Positions 38,407 to 48,282 of a stretch of 64,000 nucleotides of DNA are shown piece by piece. Under the pieces are notes generated by a model. That model was given only the letters and a program-made list of their open reading frames with translations, did no database searches and was not told where the DNA came from. This stretch comes from Azospirillum agricola (GTDB taxonomy: Bacteria > Pseudomonadota > Alphaproteobacteria > Azospirillales > Azospirillaceae). The stretch lies in the NCBI RefSeq assembly GCF_017876095.1, contig NZ_JAGINM010000007.1:1-64000 (forward strand). Direction: 5' to 3'. A program made the position numbers and the translations under genes. Within the stretch, counting starts at the first letter, position 1; each line of letters begins with the position of its first letter.

Positions 38407-39335
38407 CCGGCGTTCTCCACGAGCCAGCCGACCAGCGCGCCGTAGGAAATCCCCACATGCGCGGCCTGTTCGGGCACCAGCGACAGGGGCGTCATGCCCG
38501 GCTGGTTGTTGATCTCCAGGAAGTACAGGCCGTCGGTACCCGGCCGGCTGTCGTCCCAACGGAAGTCGCTGCGCGAAACGCCCCGGCAGCCCAGGGTCTG
38601 GTGGGCCAGCACCGCCAGCCGCTTCGCCTCCTCGGCGACGGCCTCGGGGATGGCGGCCGGGATGGTGTGCACGGCGTGGCCGGCGCTGTATTTCGCCGTG
38701 TAGTCGTAGACCTGAGCCTCGAAGACGATCTCCGTCACCGCAAGCGCGCGGTCGCCCATGACGCCGACGGTCAGCTCGCGGCCGGGGATGAACTCCTCGA
38801 CCAGCGCGCGGTCGCCGAAGGTCCAGGCGTCGCCGACCGGGCTGTTCTGCCCCTCGCGCACCAGCGTGACGCCGACGGTCGAACCCTCGTCCACCGGCTT
38901 GACGATGTAGGGGGCCGGCATCGGGTGGGCGCCGCCGGTGATCTCGCCGCGCGTCAGCACCATGCCCCGGGGCGAGCGGACCCCGGCGGTGTCGAGCACG
39001 CGCTTGGTCATCGCCTTGTCCATGGCGATGGCCGAGGCCTGGACGCCGGAATGGGTGTAGGGCAGGCCGAGGAACTCCAGGATGCCCTGGATCGTCCCGT
39101 CCTCGCCGCCGCGCCCGTGCAGGGCGTTGAACACCACGTCGGGGCGCGGGCTGGTCAGCGCCTGCATCAGTCCGGCCAAGTCGCGCTGAACGTCCACGGC
39201 GGTGACGCGGTAGCCTTCCTCCTCCAGCGCGCGGGCGACGCCGGCCCCGCTGACCAGCGAGACCTCGCGCTCGGCCGACCAGCCGCCCATCAGGACGGCG
39301 ACGTGCTTCTTGTGGGGGAACAGGGCGTCGGTCAT
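38391..39335 (-). CDS. ddl: D-alanine--D-alanine ligase
   Basis: The product is 314 residues, an ATP-grasp enzyme making the D-Ala-D-Ala dipeptide for MurF. Visible marks are [36 protein letters not shown] and [15 protein letters not shown]. It starts with ATG overlapping the murB stop by 4 bases (ATGA), so translation is coupled. Confidence 0.96.
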   Translation of the reverse strand: MTDALFPHKKHVAVLMGGWSAEREVSLVSGAGVARALEEEGYRVTAVDVQRDLAGLMQALTSPRPDVVFNALHGRGGEDGTIQGILEFLGLPYTHSGVQASAIAMDKAMTKRVLDTAGVRSPRGMVLTRGEITGGAHPMPAPYIVKPVDEGSTVGVTLVREGQNSPVGDAWTFGDRALVEEFIPGRELTVGVMGDRALAVTEIVFEAQVYDYTAKYSAGHAVHTIPAAIPEAVAEEAKRLAVLAHQTLGCRGVSRSDFRWDDSRPGTDGLYFLEINNQPGMTPLSLVPEQAAHVGISYGALVGWLVENAGCQLA

Positions 39336-40270
39336 TGGGTGTCTCCCGCCGGAATCCCGACGCGCTTGATTTCCCACTCCAGCGTCACGCCGGAGGTCTC
39401 GAACACACGGCGGCGGACCTCCTCGCCCAGCGCCTCCAGATCGGCGGCGCTGGCCGCGCCCTGGTTGATCAGGAAGTTGCAGTGCTTCTCCGACACCTGG
39501 GCGTCGCCGATCGACAGGCCACGGCAGCCGGCCTTGTCGATCAGCTCCCACGCCTTGTGCCCGTCGGGATTCTTGAAGGTCGAGCCGCCGGTGCGCGAGC
39601 GGATCGGCTGGCTGTCGGCGCGCTTGGACGATATCTCGGCCATGCGGCGCGCGATCTCCAGCGGGTTGCCCGGCTCGCCGCGCAGGGTCGCTCCGGTGAA
39701 GATGCAGTCGGCCGGTGCTGCGGCGTGGCGGTAGGTGAAGCCCATGCCGGCGTGGTCGAACGCCAGCCGCCGGCCGTCGCGGCCCACCGCCTGGGCGGAG
39801 ACCAGCACGTCGGCGGTCTCGCGGCCGTAGGCGCCGCCGTTCATGCGCAGCGCGCCGCCGATGGTGCCGGGGATGCCCGACAGGAACTCCAGCCCGGCGA
39901 TGCCGGCGTCGCGCGCCACCGTCGCCACGTTGAGGTCGAGGGCGGCGGCGCCGACGGTCACGGTGTCGCCCTCCGCCGCGATGCCGGTGAAGCCCCGGCC
40001 GAGCCGGATGGTCACGCCGGGGATGCCGCCGTCGCGCACCAGCAGGTTCGACGCGACGCCGATCACCGTCACCGGGACCTCGGCCGGAAGTTGCGCCAGG
40101 AACTCGGCGAGGTCGTCGGCGTCGGCCGGGCGGAACATGACCTCGGCCGGGCCGCCGACGCGGAACCACGTCACCGGCGCCAGGGGGGCGTCGGCGCTCA
40201 GCCGGCCACGGCAGGCCGGCATGCGGTCGATCAGGTGAGGGCCGGTCGCGCCGGACGCCGCCATCGTCAT
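39332..40270 (-). CDS. murB: UDP-N-acetylenolpyruvoylglucosamine reductase MurB
   Basis: The product is 312 residues, a FAD enzyme reducing the enolpyruvyl group to make UDP-MurNAc. The FAD-binding signature [13 protein letters not shown]-like [26 protein letters not shown] and the active-site Ser in [10 protein letters not shown] are seen. The first ATG (40270) overlaps murC's stop by 4 bases; a second ATG lies six bases downstream. Confidence 0.95.
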   Translation of the reverse strand: MTMAASGATGPHLIDRMPACRGRLSADAPLAPVTWFRVGGPAEVMFRPADADDLAEFLAQLPAEVPVTVIGVASNLLVRDGGIPGVTIRLGRGFTGIAAEGDTVTVGAAALDLNVATVARDAGIAGLEFLSGIPGTIGGALRMNGGAYGRETADVLVSAQAVGRDGRRLAFDHAGMGFTYRHAAAPADCIFTGATLRGEPGNPLEIARRMAEISSKRADSQPIRSRTGGSTFKNPDGHKAWELIDKAGCRGLSIGDAQVSEKHCNFLINQGAASAADLEALGEEVRRRVFETSGVTLEWEIKRVGIPAGDTQ

Positions 40271-41685
40271 GCCGTCGCCCCGTGCAGCGCGGTCAGCTCG
40301 CCCGGCAGCGCGTTGGCCCACTGGGTGATGTTGCCGGCGCCCAGGCAGACCACGAAGTCGCCGGGCTTGACCATCCCGTGGACGAGCTGGGCCAGTTCCT
40401 GCGGGCTTTGCAGCGCGACGACCTGGCGATGGCCGTGCATGCGCAGCCCCTCGACCAGCGAATCGCGGCTGACGCCATCGATCGGCTGCTCGCCGGCCGC
40501 GTAGACGTCGGCGACGATCACCGCGTCGGCGTCGTTGAAGCAGGTGCAGAAATCCTCGAACAGGTTGGCGAGGCGCGAGTAGCGGTGCGGCTGGACGACG
40601 GCGATGGTGCGGCCGGTGCCGGCGGTGCGCGCCGCCTTCAGGACGGCGGCGATCTCCACCGGGTGGTGGCCGTAATCGTCGATGACGGTGACGCCGTTGG
40701 CCTCGCCGGTCTGGGTGAAGCGGCGCTTGACGCCCTGGAACTTGGCCATGCTGTCGCGCATGACGACGTCGGGCAGCCCCATCTCGTTGCCGACCGCGAA
40801 GCAGGCCAGCGAGTTCTGCACGTTGTGCGGCCCGTGCATCGGCAGCCGCACGCCGGCGATGGCGCGGGTCTCGCCCGTGTGGCGGTCGTAGATCAGCACG
40901 TCGTACTTGGCGCCCGCCGGACCCAGCTCGACGTTGACGGCGCGGATGTCGGCCTGCGGCGAGAAGCCGTAGGTGACGATGCGGCGGTCGGACACGCGGG
41001 GGATCATCGCCTGCACTTCCGGGTGGTCGATGCAGAGCGCCGCGAAGCCGTAGAAGGGGATGTTCTGGACGAAGCTGTCGAAGGCGGCCCGCGCGTTGTC
41101 GAAGGTGCCGTAGAAGTCCAGATGCTCCGGATCCATGTTGGTGACGACGGCGATGCAGGCCGGCAGCTTCACGAAGGTGCCGTCGCTCTCGTCCGCCTCG
41201 ACCACCATCCAGTCGCCGGTGCCCAGCCGGGTGTTGGAGCCGTAGGCGTTGATGATGCCGCCGTTGATGACGGTCGGGTCGAGATTGGCGTGTTCCAGCA
41301 TGTGGCCGACCATCGAGGTGGTCGTCGTCTTGCCGTGGGTGCCGCCGATGGCGATCGCCCATTTCAGCCGCATCAGCTCGCCCAGCATCTCGGCCCGGCG
41401 CACCACGGGGACCAGCGCGGCGCGGGCGGCGACGACCTCCGGGTTGTCGCGCTTGACCGCCGATGAGACGACGATCACGGCGGCCCCGGCGATGTTCTCC
41501 GCCCGGTGGCCGATCGACACGGTGATGCCGAGGTCGCGCAGGCGCTTGACGTTGGCGCTCTCCGACAGGTCGGACCCCTGGACCGTGTAGCCCAGGTTGC
41601 GCAGCACCTCGGCGATGCCGCTCATGCCGATGCCGCCGATGCCGACGAAGTGGATGGTGCCGATGGAGAGGGGGAGGGCGCGCAT
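40267..41685 (-). CDS. murC: UDP-N-acetylmuramate--L-alanine ligase MurC
   Basis: The product is 472 residues, adding the first amino acid to UDP-MurNAc. It has the N-terminal [15 protein letters not shown] loop, ATP loop [18 protein letters not shown] and HNVQNSLA. The ATG at 41685 begins the conserved core 11 bases after the small unnamed gene. It is coupled to murB by a 4-base overlap. Confidence 0.96.
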   Translation of the reverse strand: MRALPLSIGTIHFVGIGGIGMSGIAEVLRNLGYTVQGSDLSESANVKRLRDLGITVSIGHRAENIAGAAVIVVSSAVKRDNPEVVAARAALVPVVRRAEMLGELMRLKWAIAIGGTHGKTTTTSMVGHMLEHANLDPTVINGGIINAYGSNTRLGTGDWMVVEADESDGTFVKLPACIAVVTNMDPEHLDFYGTFDNARAAFDSFVQNIPFYGFAALCIDHPEVQAMIPRVSDRRIVTYGFSPQADIRAVNVELGPAGAKYDVLIYDRHTGETRAIAGVRLPMHGPHNVQNSLACFAVGNEMGLPDVVMRDSMAKFQGVKRRFTQTGEANGVTVIDDYGHHPVEIAAVLKAARTAGTGRTIAVVQPHRYSRLANLFEDFCTCFNDADAVIVADVYAAGEQPIDGVSRDSLVEGLRMHGHRQVVALQSPQELAQLVHGMVKPGDFVVCLGAGNITQWANALPGELTALHGATA

Positions 41686-41696
41686 GTCTGTGAACT

Positions 41697-41948
41697 TTAC
41701 TTTCCGCGGCGAAGCATCAGGCGAAGAGTGGCGTCCACCGCCCCGTCGGTGAGGTCGGGCGGCAGCGGTTGGGAGCCATGAATGACATGCAGGCGGTCGC
41801 GCAGGAAGCCCTCGCCGACGATGGCGCGCGGAATCAGCGGGCAGTGTGGCCGGTTGAACCAACCGCCCTCGGTCCGCGTCATGTCCGCCGGGTAGTCCCG
41901 CAGCGGGCGCGGCGTCGGCCGTGTGAGGTTGCGCATGACTTTGTTCAT
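41697..41948 (-). CDS. uncharacterised 83-residue protein inside the dcw cluster
   Basis: This is an 83-residue frame between murG and murC, where most dcw clusters have nothing. Its ATG overlaps the murG stop in an ATGA, and murC starts 11 bases after its TAA. It has strong third-position G/C bias throughout, like its neighbours, so it appears coding. The protein is basic, Pro- and Arg-rich, has no signal peptide or membrane segment, and contains a central [18 protein letters not shown] stretch with one Cys and one His. I do not recognise a family; a role in wall synthesis is suggested only by position. Confidence 0.72.
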   Translation of the reverse strand: MNKVMRNLTRPTPRPLRDYPADMTRTEGGWFNRPHCPLIPRAIVGEGFLRDRLHVIHGSQPLPPDLTDGAVDATLRLMLRRGK

Positions 41949-43123
41949 TCCGCGGCCCCCTTGGCGATGGAATCGGCGTTGTGGTCGTGGTGGTTTGCGT
42001 TGGCGCCGCCCAGCATCCCCAGCACCGCGTCGGCCAGCGACGAGGCGGCGTCGGCGGTGCCCCAGCGGTGGGCGGCGTCGGCCGCCGCCCCCAGCGTCGC
42101 GGGGGAGGCCAGCAGATCGCCCAGCCGGGCGGCCAGCGTCTCCGCCGTGAAGTCCGGCTGCGGGACGAGCCACGCCGCACCCGCCTCGGCCAGCTGGCGG
42201 GCGTTGGCGGTCTGGTGGTCGTCGGTGGCGTGCGGGTAGGGCACCAGGATCGCCGGACGGCCGACGCAGGTCAGCTCGGCGATGGTGGAGGCCCCGGCGC
42301 GGGTGACGGCGAGATGGCAGGCGGCCAGCCGCTCCGGCACGTCGCGGAAGAAGCTCTGCAACTCCAGCCCGCCGAGACCGAGGCCCGACAGGGCGGCGCG
42401 CGCCTCCTCCAGATCCTCCGGCCGGCATTGCTGCGACAGGTGGATGCGGGCGCGCAGACTCTCCGGCAGGCGGGCGAGCGCCTGGGGAATGACCTCCGAA
42501 AAGACGCGCGCGCCCTGGCTGCCGCCCATCACCAGCAGGCGGATCGGGCCGTTGCCGGCCGGTGCGGCGTAGGGCGAGGTCCGGCGGGCGGCGATGGCCG
42601 GGCGGACCGGATTCCCGGTCCGGATGACTTGGGTGCGGACGGCCTTGGCGCGGTCGCCCTCGTCGATGCGGGCGACGGCGGTGAAGGCGACGGCCAGCCG
42701 CCTGGCTCCGGCGATCAGCATGCGGTTGGCGCGGCCGAGCACGGCGTTCTGCTCGTGCAGCAGCGCCGGGATTTTCGCGTGGGCGGCGGCGTAGACGGTC
42801 GGGACCGACGGGTAGCCGCCGAAGCCGACCACCGCCGCCGGCCGGAGCCGGCGCAGCAGCGCGCGCGCTTCCAGCAGGCCGAGCCCCATCTGGAGGGCGG
42901 CCTTCAGCCGGCCGACGATGCCGCCGCCGGGGGAGGCGGCGCGGATGCGGTGGACCGGCACCTCCGGCAGGCTGTCGCCGAAGGCGTGGCCGCGCCGGTC
43001 GGTGACCAGCGCCACGGCCCGGCCGCGCGCCAGCAGCTCGCGGGCCAGCGCCTCGGCCGGGAACATGTGCCCGCCGGTGCCGCCGGCGGCCAGCACGATG
43101 ACCTTGCTGGATGCGTCCGTCAT
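41945..43123 (-). CDS. murG: UDP-GlcNAc transferase MurG
   Basis: The product is 392 residues and makes lipid II from lipid I at the inner membrane. The signature loops [21 protein letters not shown] and VMGGSQGAR, and the C-terminal [10 protein letters not shown] region, are visible. ATG 43123 is chosen because AGGGAG lies 6 bases upstream; an ATG at 43138 overlapping the ftsW stop would add five residues. A His/Asn/Asp-rich tail precedes the stop. Confidence 0.95.
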   Translation of the reverse strand: MTDASSKVIVLAAGGTGGHMFPAEALARELLARGRAVALVTDRRGHAFGDSLPEVPVHRIRAASPGGGIVGRLKAALQMGLGLLEARALLRRLRPAAVVGFGGYPSVPTVYAAAHAKIPALLHEQNAVLGRANRMLIAGARRLAVAFTAVARIDEGDRAKAVRTQVIRTGNPVRPAIAARRTSPYAAPAGNGPIRLLVMGGSQGARVFSEVIPQALARLPESLRARIHLSQQCRPEDLEEARAALSGLGLGGLELQSFFRDVPERLAACHLAVTRAGASTIAELTCVGRPAILVPYPHATDDHQTANARQLAEAGAAWLVPQPDFTAETLAARLGDLLASPATLGAAADAAHRWGTADAASSLADAVLGMLGGANANHHDHNADSIAKGAAE

Positions 43124-43134
43124 GCCGGGCTCCC

Positions 43135-44256
43135 TCATTCCATCGGGCCGAAGCGCTTGCGCGTCAGCGCCAGCACCATGCCCATGCCGAAACCGAGCGC
43201 CAGCAGCGACGAGCCGCCGTAGGAGATGAAGGGCAGCGTCATGCCCTTGGTCGGCATCAGGTGCAGCGAGGACCCCATGTTGATCGCCGCCTGCAACCCG
43301 AACTGGATCAGCAGGCCGGCGGTCGCCAGCAGGACGAAATAGTTGGTGTCGTTGAAGACGCGGGCGAAGCCGCGCAGCACGACGAAGGCGAACAGCACCA
43401 CCATCACCAGACAGAAGATCAGCCCCATCTCCTCGCCGGCGACGGCGAAGATGAAGTCGGCGTGGCTGTCGGGCAGCGAGAACTTGACGGTCCCCTGGCC
43501 CGGCCCGGTGCCGAGCAGGCCGCCGTTGGCGAAGGCCTCCATCGAGCGGTTGACCTGATAGTTGTCGCCCGCCGCCGGATCGAGGAAGCGGTTGATGCGG
43601 CTGGTGACGTGGGGAAGCGTGTAGTAGGCGCCGACCAGCCCGACGACGCCGAGCCCGCCCAGCCCCATCACCAGCATGATGTTCAGCCCGGCCAGGAAGA
43701 ACTGGGTGAACCACACCGCCGACACCACGAAGGTCATGCCGAGGTCGGGTTGCAGGATCAGCCCGGCCATGGTGACCCCGTAGAGCGCGATCGAGACCAG
43801 CGCCCCGGGGAAGCCGGGCGACGTCCTCGACAGCGAGAACAGCCACGCCGCGACCACCGCGAAGGCCGGCTTGACGAACTCCGACGGCTGGATCGACAGG
43901 CCGGGGATGTGGATCCAGCGGCGGGCGCCCTTGATCTCGACGCCGACGACCAGCGTCGCGTAGACCAGCACCACGGCGACCAGGAAGACGCCCAGCGCCA
44001 CCCGGCGCACCCCGCGCGGGCTGAGCAGCGAGACGCCGCACATGATGGCGATGGTCGGGACCAGCATCATCAGATGCCGCTCGACGAAGTAAAAGGTGTC
44101 CTGGATGCCGATGCGCTCGGCCACCGGCGGGCTGGCCGCGGTGATCAGCACGGTGCCGAGGAACATCAGGAGCGCCACGGCGCCGAGCTGCCAGCGGTCC
44201 ACCGTCCACCACCAGCGGCCGAAGATGGATTGGTCGGTGCGGTCGAAGGTGATCAT
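43135..44256 (-). CDS. ftsW: septal peptidoglycan polymerase FtsW (SEDS family)
   Basis: The product is 373 residues with about ten membrane helices. SEDS marks include PSEFVKPAFA, LQPDLGM, the loop GGLLGTGPGQGTVKFSLPDSHADFIFAV (read by position about 255-285) and FISYGGSS. It works with FtsI to polymerise lipid II at the septum. It starts at ATG 44256 with a 4-base overlap with murD. Confidence 0.95.
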   Translation of the reverse strand: MITFDRTDQSIFGRWWWTVDRWQLGAVALLMFLGTVLITAASPPVAERIGIQDTFYFVERHLMMLVPTIAIMCGVSLLSPRGVRRVALGVFLVAVVLVYATLVVGVEIKGARRWIHIPGLSIQPSEFVKPAFAVVAAWLFSLSRTSPGFPGALVSIALYGVTMAGLILQPDLGMTFVVSAVWFTQFFLAGLNIMLVMGLGGLGVVGLVGAYYTLPHVTSRINRFLDPAAGDNYQVNRSMEAFANGGLLGTGPGQGTVKFSLPDSHADFIFAVAGEEMGLIFCLVMVVLFAFVVLRGFARVFNDTNYFVLLATAGLLIQFGLQAAINMGSSLHLMPTKGMTLPFISYGGSSLLALGFGMGMVLALTRKRFGPME

Positions 44257-45674
44257 TCGTCCGCGCTCCCGCTCTGTTGATGGGCCGGCTGCCGGGCCTT
44301 GGCGATGGCGGCGGCGTAGGCGGCGAAGGCCTCGCCCCGCTTCTCGAAATTGGCGAACTGGTCCCAGGACGCGCAGGCCGGCGACAGCAGCACGCAGGCG
44401 CCCTCCAGCCCCTCCGCCAGCGCGAGGCCGGCGGCCTTGGTGGTGGCGATGTCGAGCGTCCCGCACTTGGTGAAGGCGACGCCGCGCGCGCCGAGCCAGT
44501 CGGCGAAGACGTCCTGCGCCTCGCCGATCAGGAAGGCGTGGCGGACGCGGCCCATGTAGCCCTCCAGCCCGTCCAGCCCGGTCTCCTTGGCCTGACCGCC
44601 GAGGATCCAGTAGATCGGGTCGAAGGTGGCCAGCGCCTTTTCCGTGGCGTCGGCGTTGGTCGCCTTGCTGTCGTTGACGAAGCGCACGCCCTCGACGCTG
44701 GCGACGAGCTGCTGGCGGTGGGCGAGGCCGGGGAAGCTCTCCATCGCCGCGACGATGGTCGCGGCCGGAACCCCGGCGGCCTTGCAGGCGGCGAAGGCGG
44801 CGGCGGCGTTCTGCCAGTTGTGGGTGCCGAGCAGCGCCGGGAAGCGGGCCAGCTCGGCGACCTTCTCGGCGGCGCCGTCGGTGTCGTCGACCAGCCAGCC
44901 GTCGGCGGCGTAGACGCCGCCCGCGACGGGGCCCCGCGCCGAGACCGGCCAGACGCGCTGGTCGCCGACGGCGGCGAGATCCTCGTAAATCTTGCGGCAG
45001 AGCGCGTCGTCCACGCCGATCACCGCCGTGCGCGGCTTGGTCTGGCGGTGGAAGATCATCTTTTTCGCCGCGACGTAACCCTCCATCCCGCCATGGCGGG
45101 CGAGGTGGTCCGGCGTGATGTTCAGCAGGACGGCGACGTCGAAGGTGATGGAGAAGGTCAGTTCGAGCTGGTAGCTCGACATTTCCAGGATGTGCGTGCC
45201 GTCGGCGCCCAGCGGGTCGAAGGTCAGCACCGGCGTGCCGAGGTTGCCGCCGACCGCGATCCGGCGCCCGGCGGCGGCCATGACGTGGCCGACCAGCGTC
45301 GTGGTGGTTGACTTGCCGTTGGTGCCGGTGATGCCGATGAAGGCGGACTCGCGCTCGGCCCGGCCGAGCAGCTCGACGTCGCAGACCAGCTCGATGCCGG
45401 CCTCGCGGGCGCGCACGGCGACCGGGTGCGGGGCCGGGTAGGTGTGGGGGATGCCGGGCGACCAGACGATGGTGGTCAGGCCCGACAGGTCGGTGGTGGC
45501 GAGATCGACCAGTTGGAAGCCGTCCGCCTCGGCGGCGGCGCGCGAGGCGGGGTTGTCGTCCCACACCCGGACGTCGGCGCCGCTGTCGCGGAGCGCCCTG
45601 GCGGTGGCGAGCCCGGACTTGCCGAGACCCATCACCGCGACCGGCAGGCCATCCATGAAGAAAAGGTCGATCAT
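44253..45674 (-). CDS. murD: UDP-MurNAc-L-Ala--D-Glu ligase MurD
   Basis: The product is 473 residues. It adds D-glutamate. GLGKSGLATA at the N-terminus, ATP loop GTNGKSTTT, HNWQNAAAA and NDSKATNADAT are all characteristic. It lies 13 bases after mraY. Confidence 0.96.
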   Translation of the reverse strand: MIDLFFMDGLPVAVMGLGKSGLATARALRDSGADVRVWDDNPASRAAAEADGFQLVDLATTDLSGLTTIVWSPGIPHTYPAPHPVAVRAREAGIELVCDVELLGRAERESAFIGITGTNGKSTTTTLVGHVMAAAGRRIAVGGNLGTPVLTFDPLGADGTHILEMSSYQLELTFSITFDVAVLLNITPDHLARHGGMEGYVAAKKMIFHRQTKPRTAVIGVDDALCRKIYEDLAAVGDQRVWPVSARGPVAGGVYAADGWLVDDTDGAAEKVAELARFPALLGTHNWQNAAAAFAACKAAGVPAATIVAAMESFPGLAHRQQLVASVEGVRFVNDSKATNADATEKALATFDPIYWILGGQAKETGLDGLEGYMGRVRHAFLIGEAQDVFADWLGARGVAFTKCGTLDIATTKAAGLALAEGLEGACVLLSPACASWDQFANFEKRGEAFAAYAAAIAKARQPAHQQSGSADE

Positions 45675-45687
45675 CGCCCGCTCCCCC

Positions 45688-46773
45688 TCAGCGCAGCTTC
45701 AAGGTGGACAGGCCGACGAGCGCCAGGATCGAGGCGATGATCCAGAAGCGGATCACCACCGTCGGTTCGGCCCAGCCCTTCTTCTCGAAATGATGATGCA
45801 GCGGGGCCATGCGGAAGACCCGCTTGCCCGTGAGCTTGAACGACGCGACCTGCACGATGACCGAAACCGTCTCCAACACGAACAGACCGCCGATGATGGC
45901 GAGCACGATCTCGTGCTTGGTCACCACGCTGACGGCACCCAGAGCCCCGCCGAGCGACAGGGAACCCGTATCTCCCATGAAAACCATGGCGGGCGGCGCG
46001 TTGTACCAGAGGAATCCCAATCCCGCACCAACAAGAGCGCCACAAAAGACGGCCAATTCGCCGGAACCCGGAACATGGTGGATTTGCAGGTAGTTGGCGA
46101 AGATGGCGTTGCCCGACAGGTAGGAGATCAACCCGAAGCAGCCGGCGGCGATCATCGTCGGCACGATGGCGAGCCCGTCCAGCCCGTCGGTCAGGTTCAC
46201 CGAGTTCGAGGCGCCGACCATGATGAAGGCGCCGAACGGCACGAAGAACCAGGAGAGCTGGATCAGGAAATCCTTGACGAAGGGCACGGCGACGCCGCCC
46301 GACAGCGGCGGGGCCGACACCCACATGATCAGGGCCGAGGCGGTCAGCCCGATGGCGACCTCCCAGCCCAGCCGGAAGCGGCCGGACAGCCCCTTGGTGT
46401 TGCGCTTGGTCAGCTTGAGGTAATCGTCGCCGAAGCCGATCAGGCCGTAGCCGATGGTCACCATCAGCACGATCCACAGATAGGCGTTGGTCAGGTCGGC
46501 CCACAGCAGCGTGCTGACCGTCATGGCGATCAGGATCATCAGGCCGCCCATGGTGGGCGTGCCCTTCTTCTTGAAATGGGTCTCCGGCCCGTCGGCGCGG
46601 ATCGGCTGGCCCTCACCCTGCTTCCTCTTCAGCCAGCCGATCAGGGTGGGGAAGAACATGAAGCTGATGACCAGCGCGGTGATCATCGCGCCGCCCGTCC
46701 GGAAGGTCAGGTACCGGAACAGGTTGAACGGCGTGAAGACATCCGCCAGCGGGAAGAGAAGGTTGTAGAGCAT
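45688..46773 (-). CDS. mraY: phospho-MurNAc-pentapeptide transferase MraY
   Basis: The product is 361 residues with ten predicted membrane helices. It moves the precursor to undecaprenyl phosphate, making lipid I. The catalytic Asp cluster is seen in GFGDDYLKL, with NLTDGLDGL and [18 protein letters not shown] forms the conserved His loop. It is 9 bases after murF. Confidence 0.97.
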   Translation of the reverse strand: MLYNLLFPLADVFTPFNLFRYLTFRTGGAMITALVISFMFFPTLIGWLKRKQGEGQPIRADGPETHFKKKGTPTMGGLMILIAMTVSTLLWADLTNAYLWIVLMVTIGYGLIGFGDDYLKLTKRNTKGLSGRFRLGWEVAIGLTASALIMWVSAPPLSGGVAVPFVKDFLIQLSWFFVPFGAFIMVGASNSVNLTDGLDGLAIVPTMIAAGCFGLISYLSGNAIFANYLQIHHVPGSGELAVFCGALVGAGLGFLWYNAPPAMVFMGDTGSLSLGGALGAVSVVTKHEIVLAIIGGLFVLETVSVIVQVASFKLTGKRVFRMAPLHHHFEKKGWAEPTVVIRFWIIASILALVGLSTLKLR

Positions 46774-46782
46774 CGGGTCCCA

Positions 46783-48282
46783 TCAGCCTCGCTGACCGTT
46801 GGCGGCCTGCGGCTGTGCCGTTGTTGTGGTGGTGGTCGGGGTGGAAGCGGTGTCGGTGCGGGTGTCGAGCGCGGCCAGCGCCTCGACGATCAGGCCGGTG
46901 CGGCTGCCCAGCGAGCCCTTGACCATCACCACGTCGCCGCCCTTGGCGGCGGCGGTGACGATGGGGGCCAATTCGACGCTGGTCTCGGTCCAGGCGCCGC
47001 GCATGGCGGCCGGCAGCCGGTCGAACAGCGCCCGCATGTGCGGGCCGCAGGCGTAGACGGCGTCGACATGGGCGGCGCGCAGCGGTTCCGCCAGCGCCGC
47101 GTGCAGCGCGTCGGCGCGCTCGCCCAGCTCGCGCATGTCGCCCAGCACGGCGATGCGGCGGCCGCCGGCGCCGGGGTCGAGCTTGCCCAGCACCTCCAGC
47201 GTCGCCAGCATGGCGGCCGGGCTGGCGTTGTAGCTCTCGTCGATCAGGGTGAAGGCGCCCTGCGCCAGATGGATGCGCTTGCGGGTGCCGCGCCCCTTGA
47301 CCGGCTGGAGCGTGGAGAGGGAGCGCGCCGCCATGGCGACGTCGGCGCCCAGAGCCTTGGCGGCCAGCAGCACGGCGAGGCTGTTCATCACCCAATGCTT
47401 GCCGGGCAGCGACAGGCAGTACTGGATGCGCTCGCCACGGATCAGCGCGGTGACGGCGCTGCACGTCGCGTGCAGCGAGAAGTCGAGCAGCCGCGCCTCG
47501 CACTCGTCATGGCCGCCGAAGCTCCAGACATGGGTCAGCCCATGGGCGCGGGCGGCGGCGGCGAGCCGGCCGTGCTGCGGGTTGTCGCGGTTCAGCACGG
47601 CGACGCCGTTGGGGTTCAGCCCCTCGAAGATCTCGGCCTTGGCGTCGGCGATGGCGTCGACCGAGGCGAAGAACTCCAGATGCGCCGCCTCGATGGTGGT
47701 GATGACCGCGACGTCGGGCTTGACCTGCCGCGACAGCGGACCGAGTTCGCCGGCGTGGTTCATTCCCAGCTCGAACACGCCGTAGCGGCTGTCGGCGGGC
47801 AGGCGGGCGAGCGACAGCGGCACGCCCCAATGGTTGTTCAGGCTGCCTTCGGTGGCGTAGGTCGGCCCTTGCGCCGACAGGACGTGGCGCAGCGTCTCCT
47901 TGGTGCCGGTCTTGCCGACCGAGCCGGTGACGCCGACCATCCGCACGTCCGTGCAGCGGGCGCGGGCGGCGGCGCCGAGCGCGGCCATGGCATCCAGCGT
48001 GTCGCCCTCGACCCGGAGCAGGGGGGCGTCGGCGGGCAGCCCGTCGGGCACATGCGAGACCAGGGCGGCGGCGGCGCCGGCCGCCAGCGCCGAACCGACG
48101 AAGGCGTGGCCGTCGAAGTTCGGCCCCTGGATGGCGACGAACAGGTCGCCGGCGGCGACCTTGCGGCTGTCGATGGTCACGCCGGTGGCGGCCCAGCCCT
48201 GCGCGGTCCGGCCTCCGGTCGCGGCGGCGGCGTCCCCGGCGGTCCACAGAACCCGCCGGGTGGGGGTGGTGTCGTCGCTCAT
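46783..48282 (-). CDS. murF: UDP-MurNAc-tripeptide--D-Ala-D-Ala ligase MurF
   Basis: The product is 499 residues and adds the D-Ala-D-Ala made by Ddl. Marks are TIDSRKVAAGDLFVA, ATP loop GSVGKTGTKE, GMNHAGE, and DESYNASPAAM. A Thr-rich C-terminal tail (TSTPTTTTTT) is a small local oddity. The ATG at 48282 overlaps murE by 4 bases. Confidence 0.96.
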   Translation of the reverse strand: MSDDTTPTRRVLWTAGDAAAATGGRTAQGWAATGVTIDSRKVAAGDLFVAIQGPNFDGHAFVGSALAAGAAAALVSHVPDGLPADAPLLRVEGDTLDAMAALGAAARARCTDVRMVGVTGSVGKTGTKETLRHVLSAQGPTYATEGSLNNHWGVPLSLARLPADSRYGVFELGMNHAGELGPLSRQVKPDVAVITTIEAAHLEFFASVDAIADAKAEIFEGLNPNGVAVLNRDNPQHGRLAAAARAHGLTHVWSFGGHDECEARLLDFSLHATCSAVTALIRGERIQYCLSLPGKHWVMNSLAVLLAAKALGADVAMAARSLSTLQPVKGRGTRKRIHLAQGAFTLIDESYNASPAAMLATLEVLGKLDPGAGGRRIAVLGDMRELGERADALHAALAEPLRAAHVDAVYACGPHMRALFDRLPAAMRGAWTETSVELAPIVTAAAKGGDVVMVKGSLGSRTGLIVEALAALDTRTDTASTPTTTTTTAQPQAANGQRG

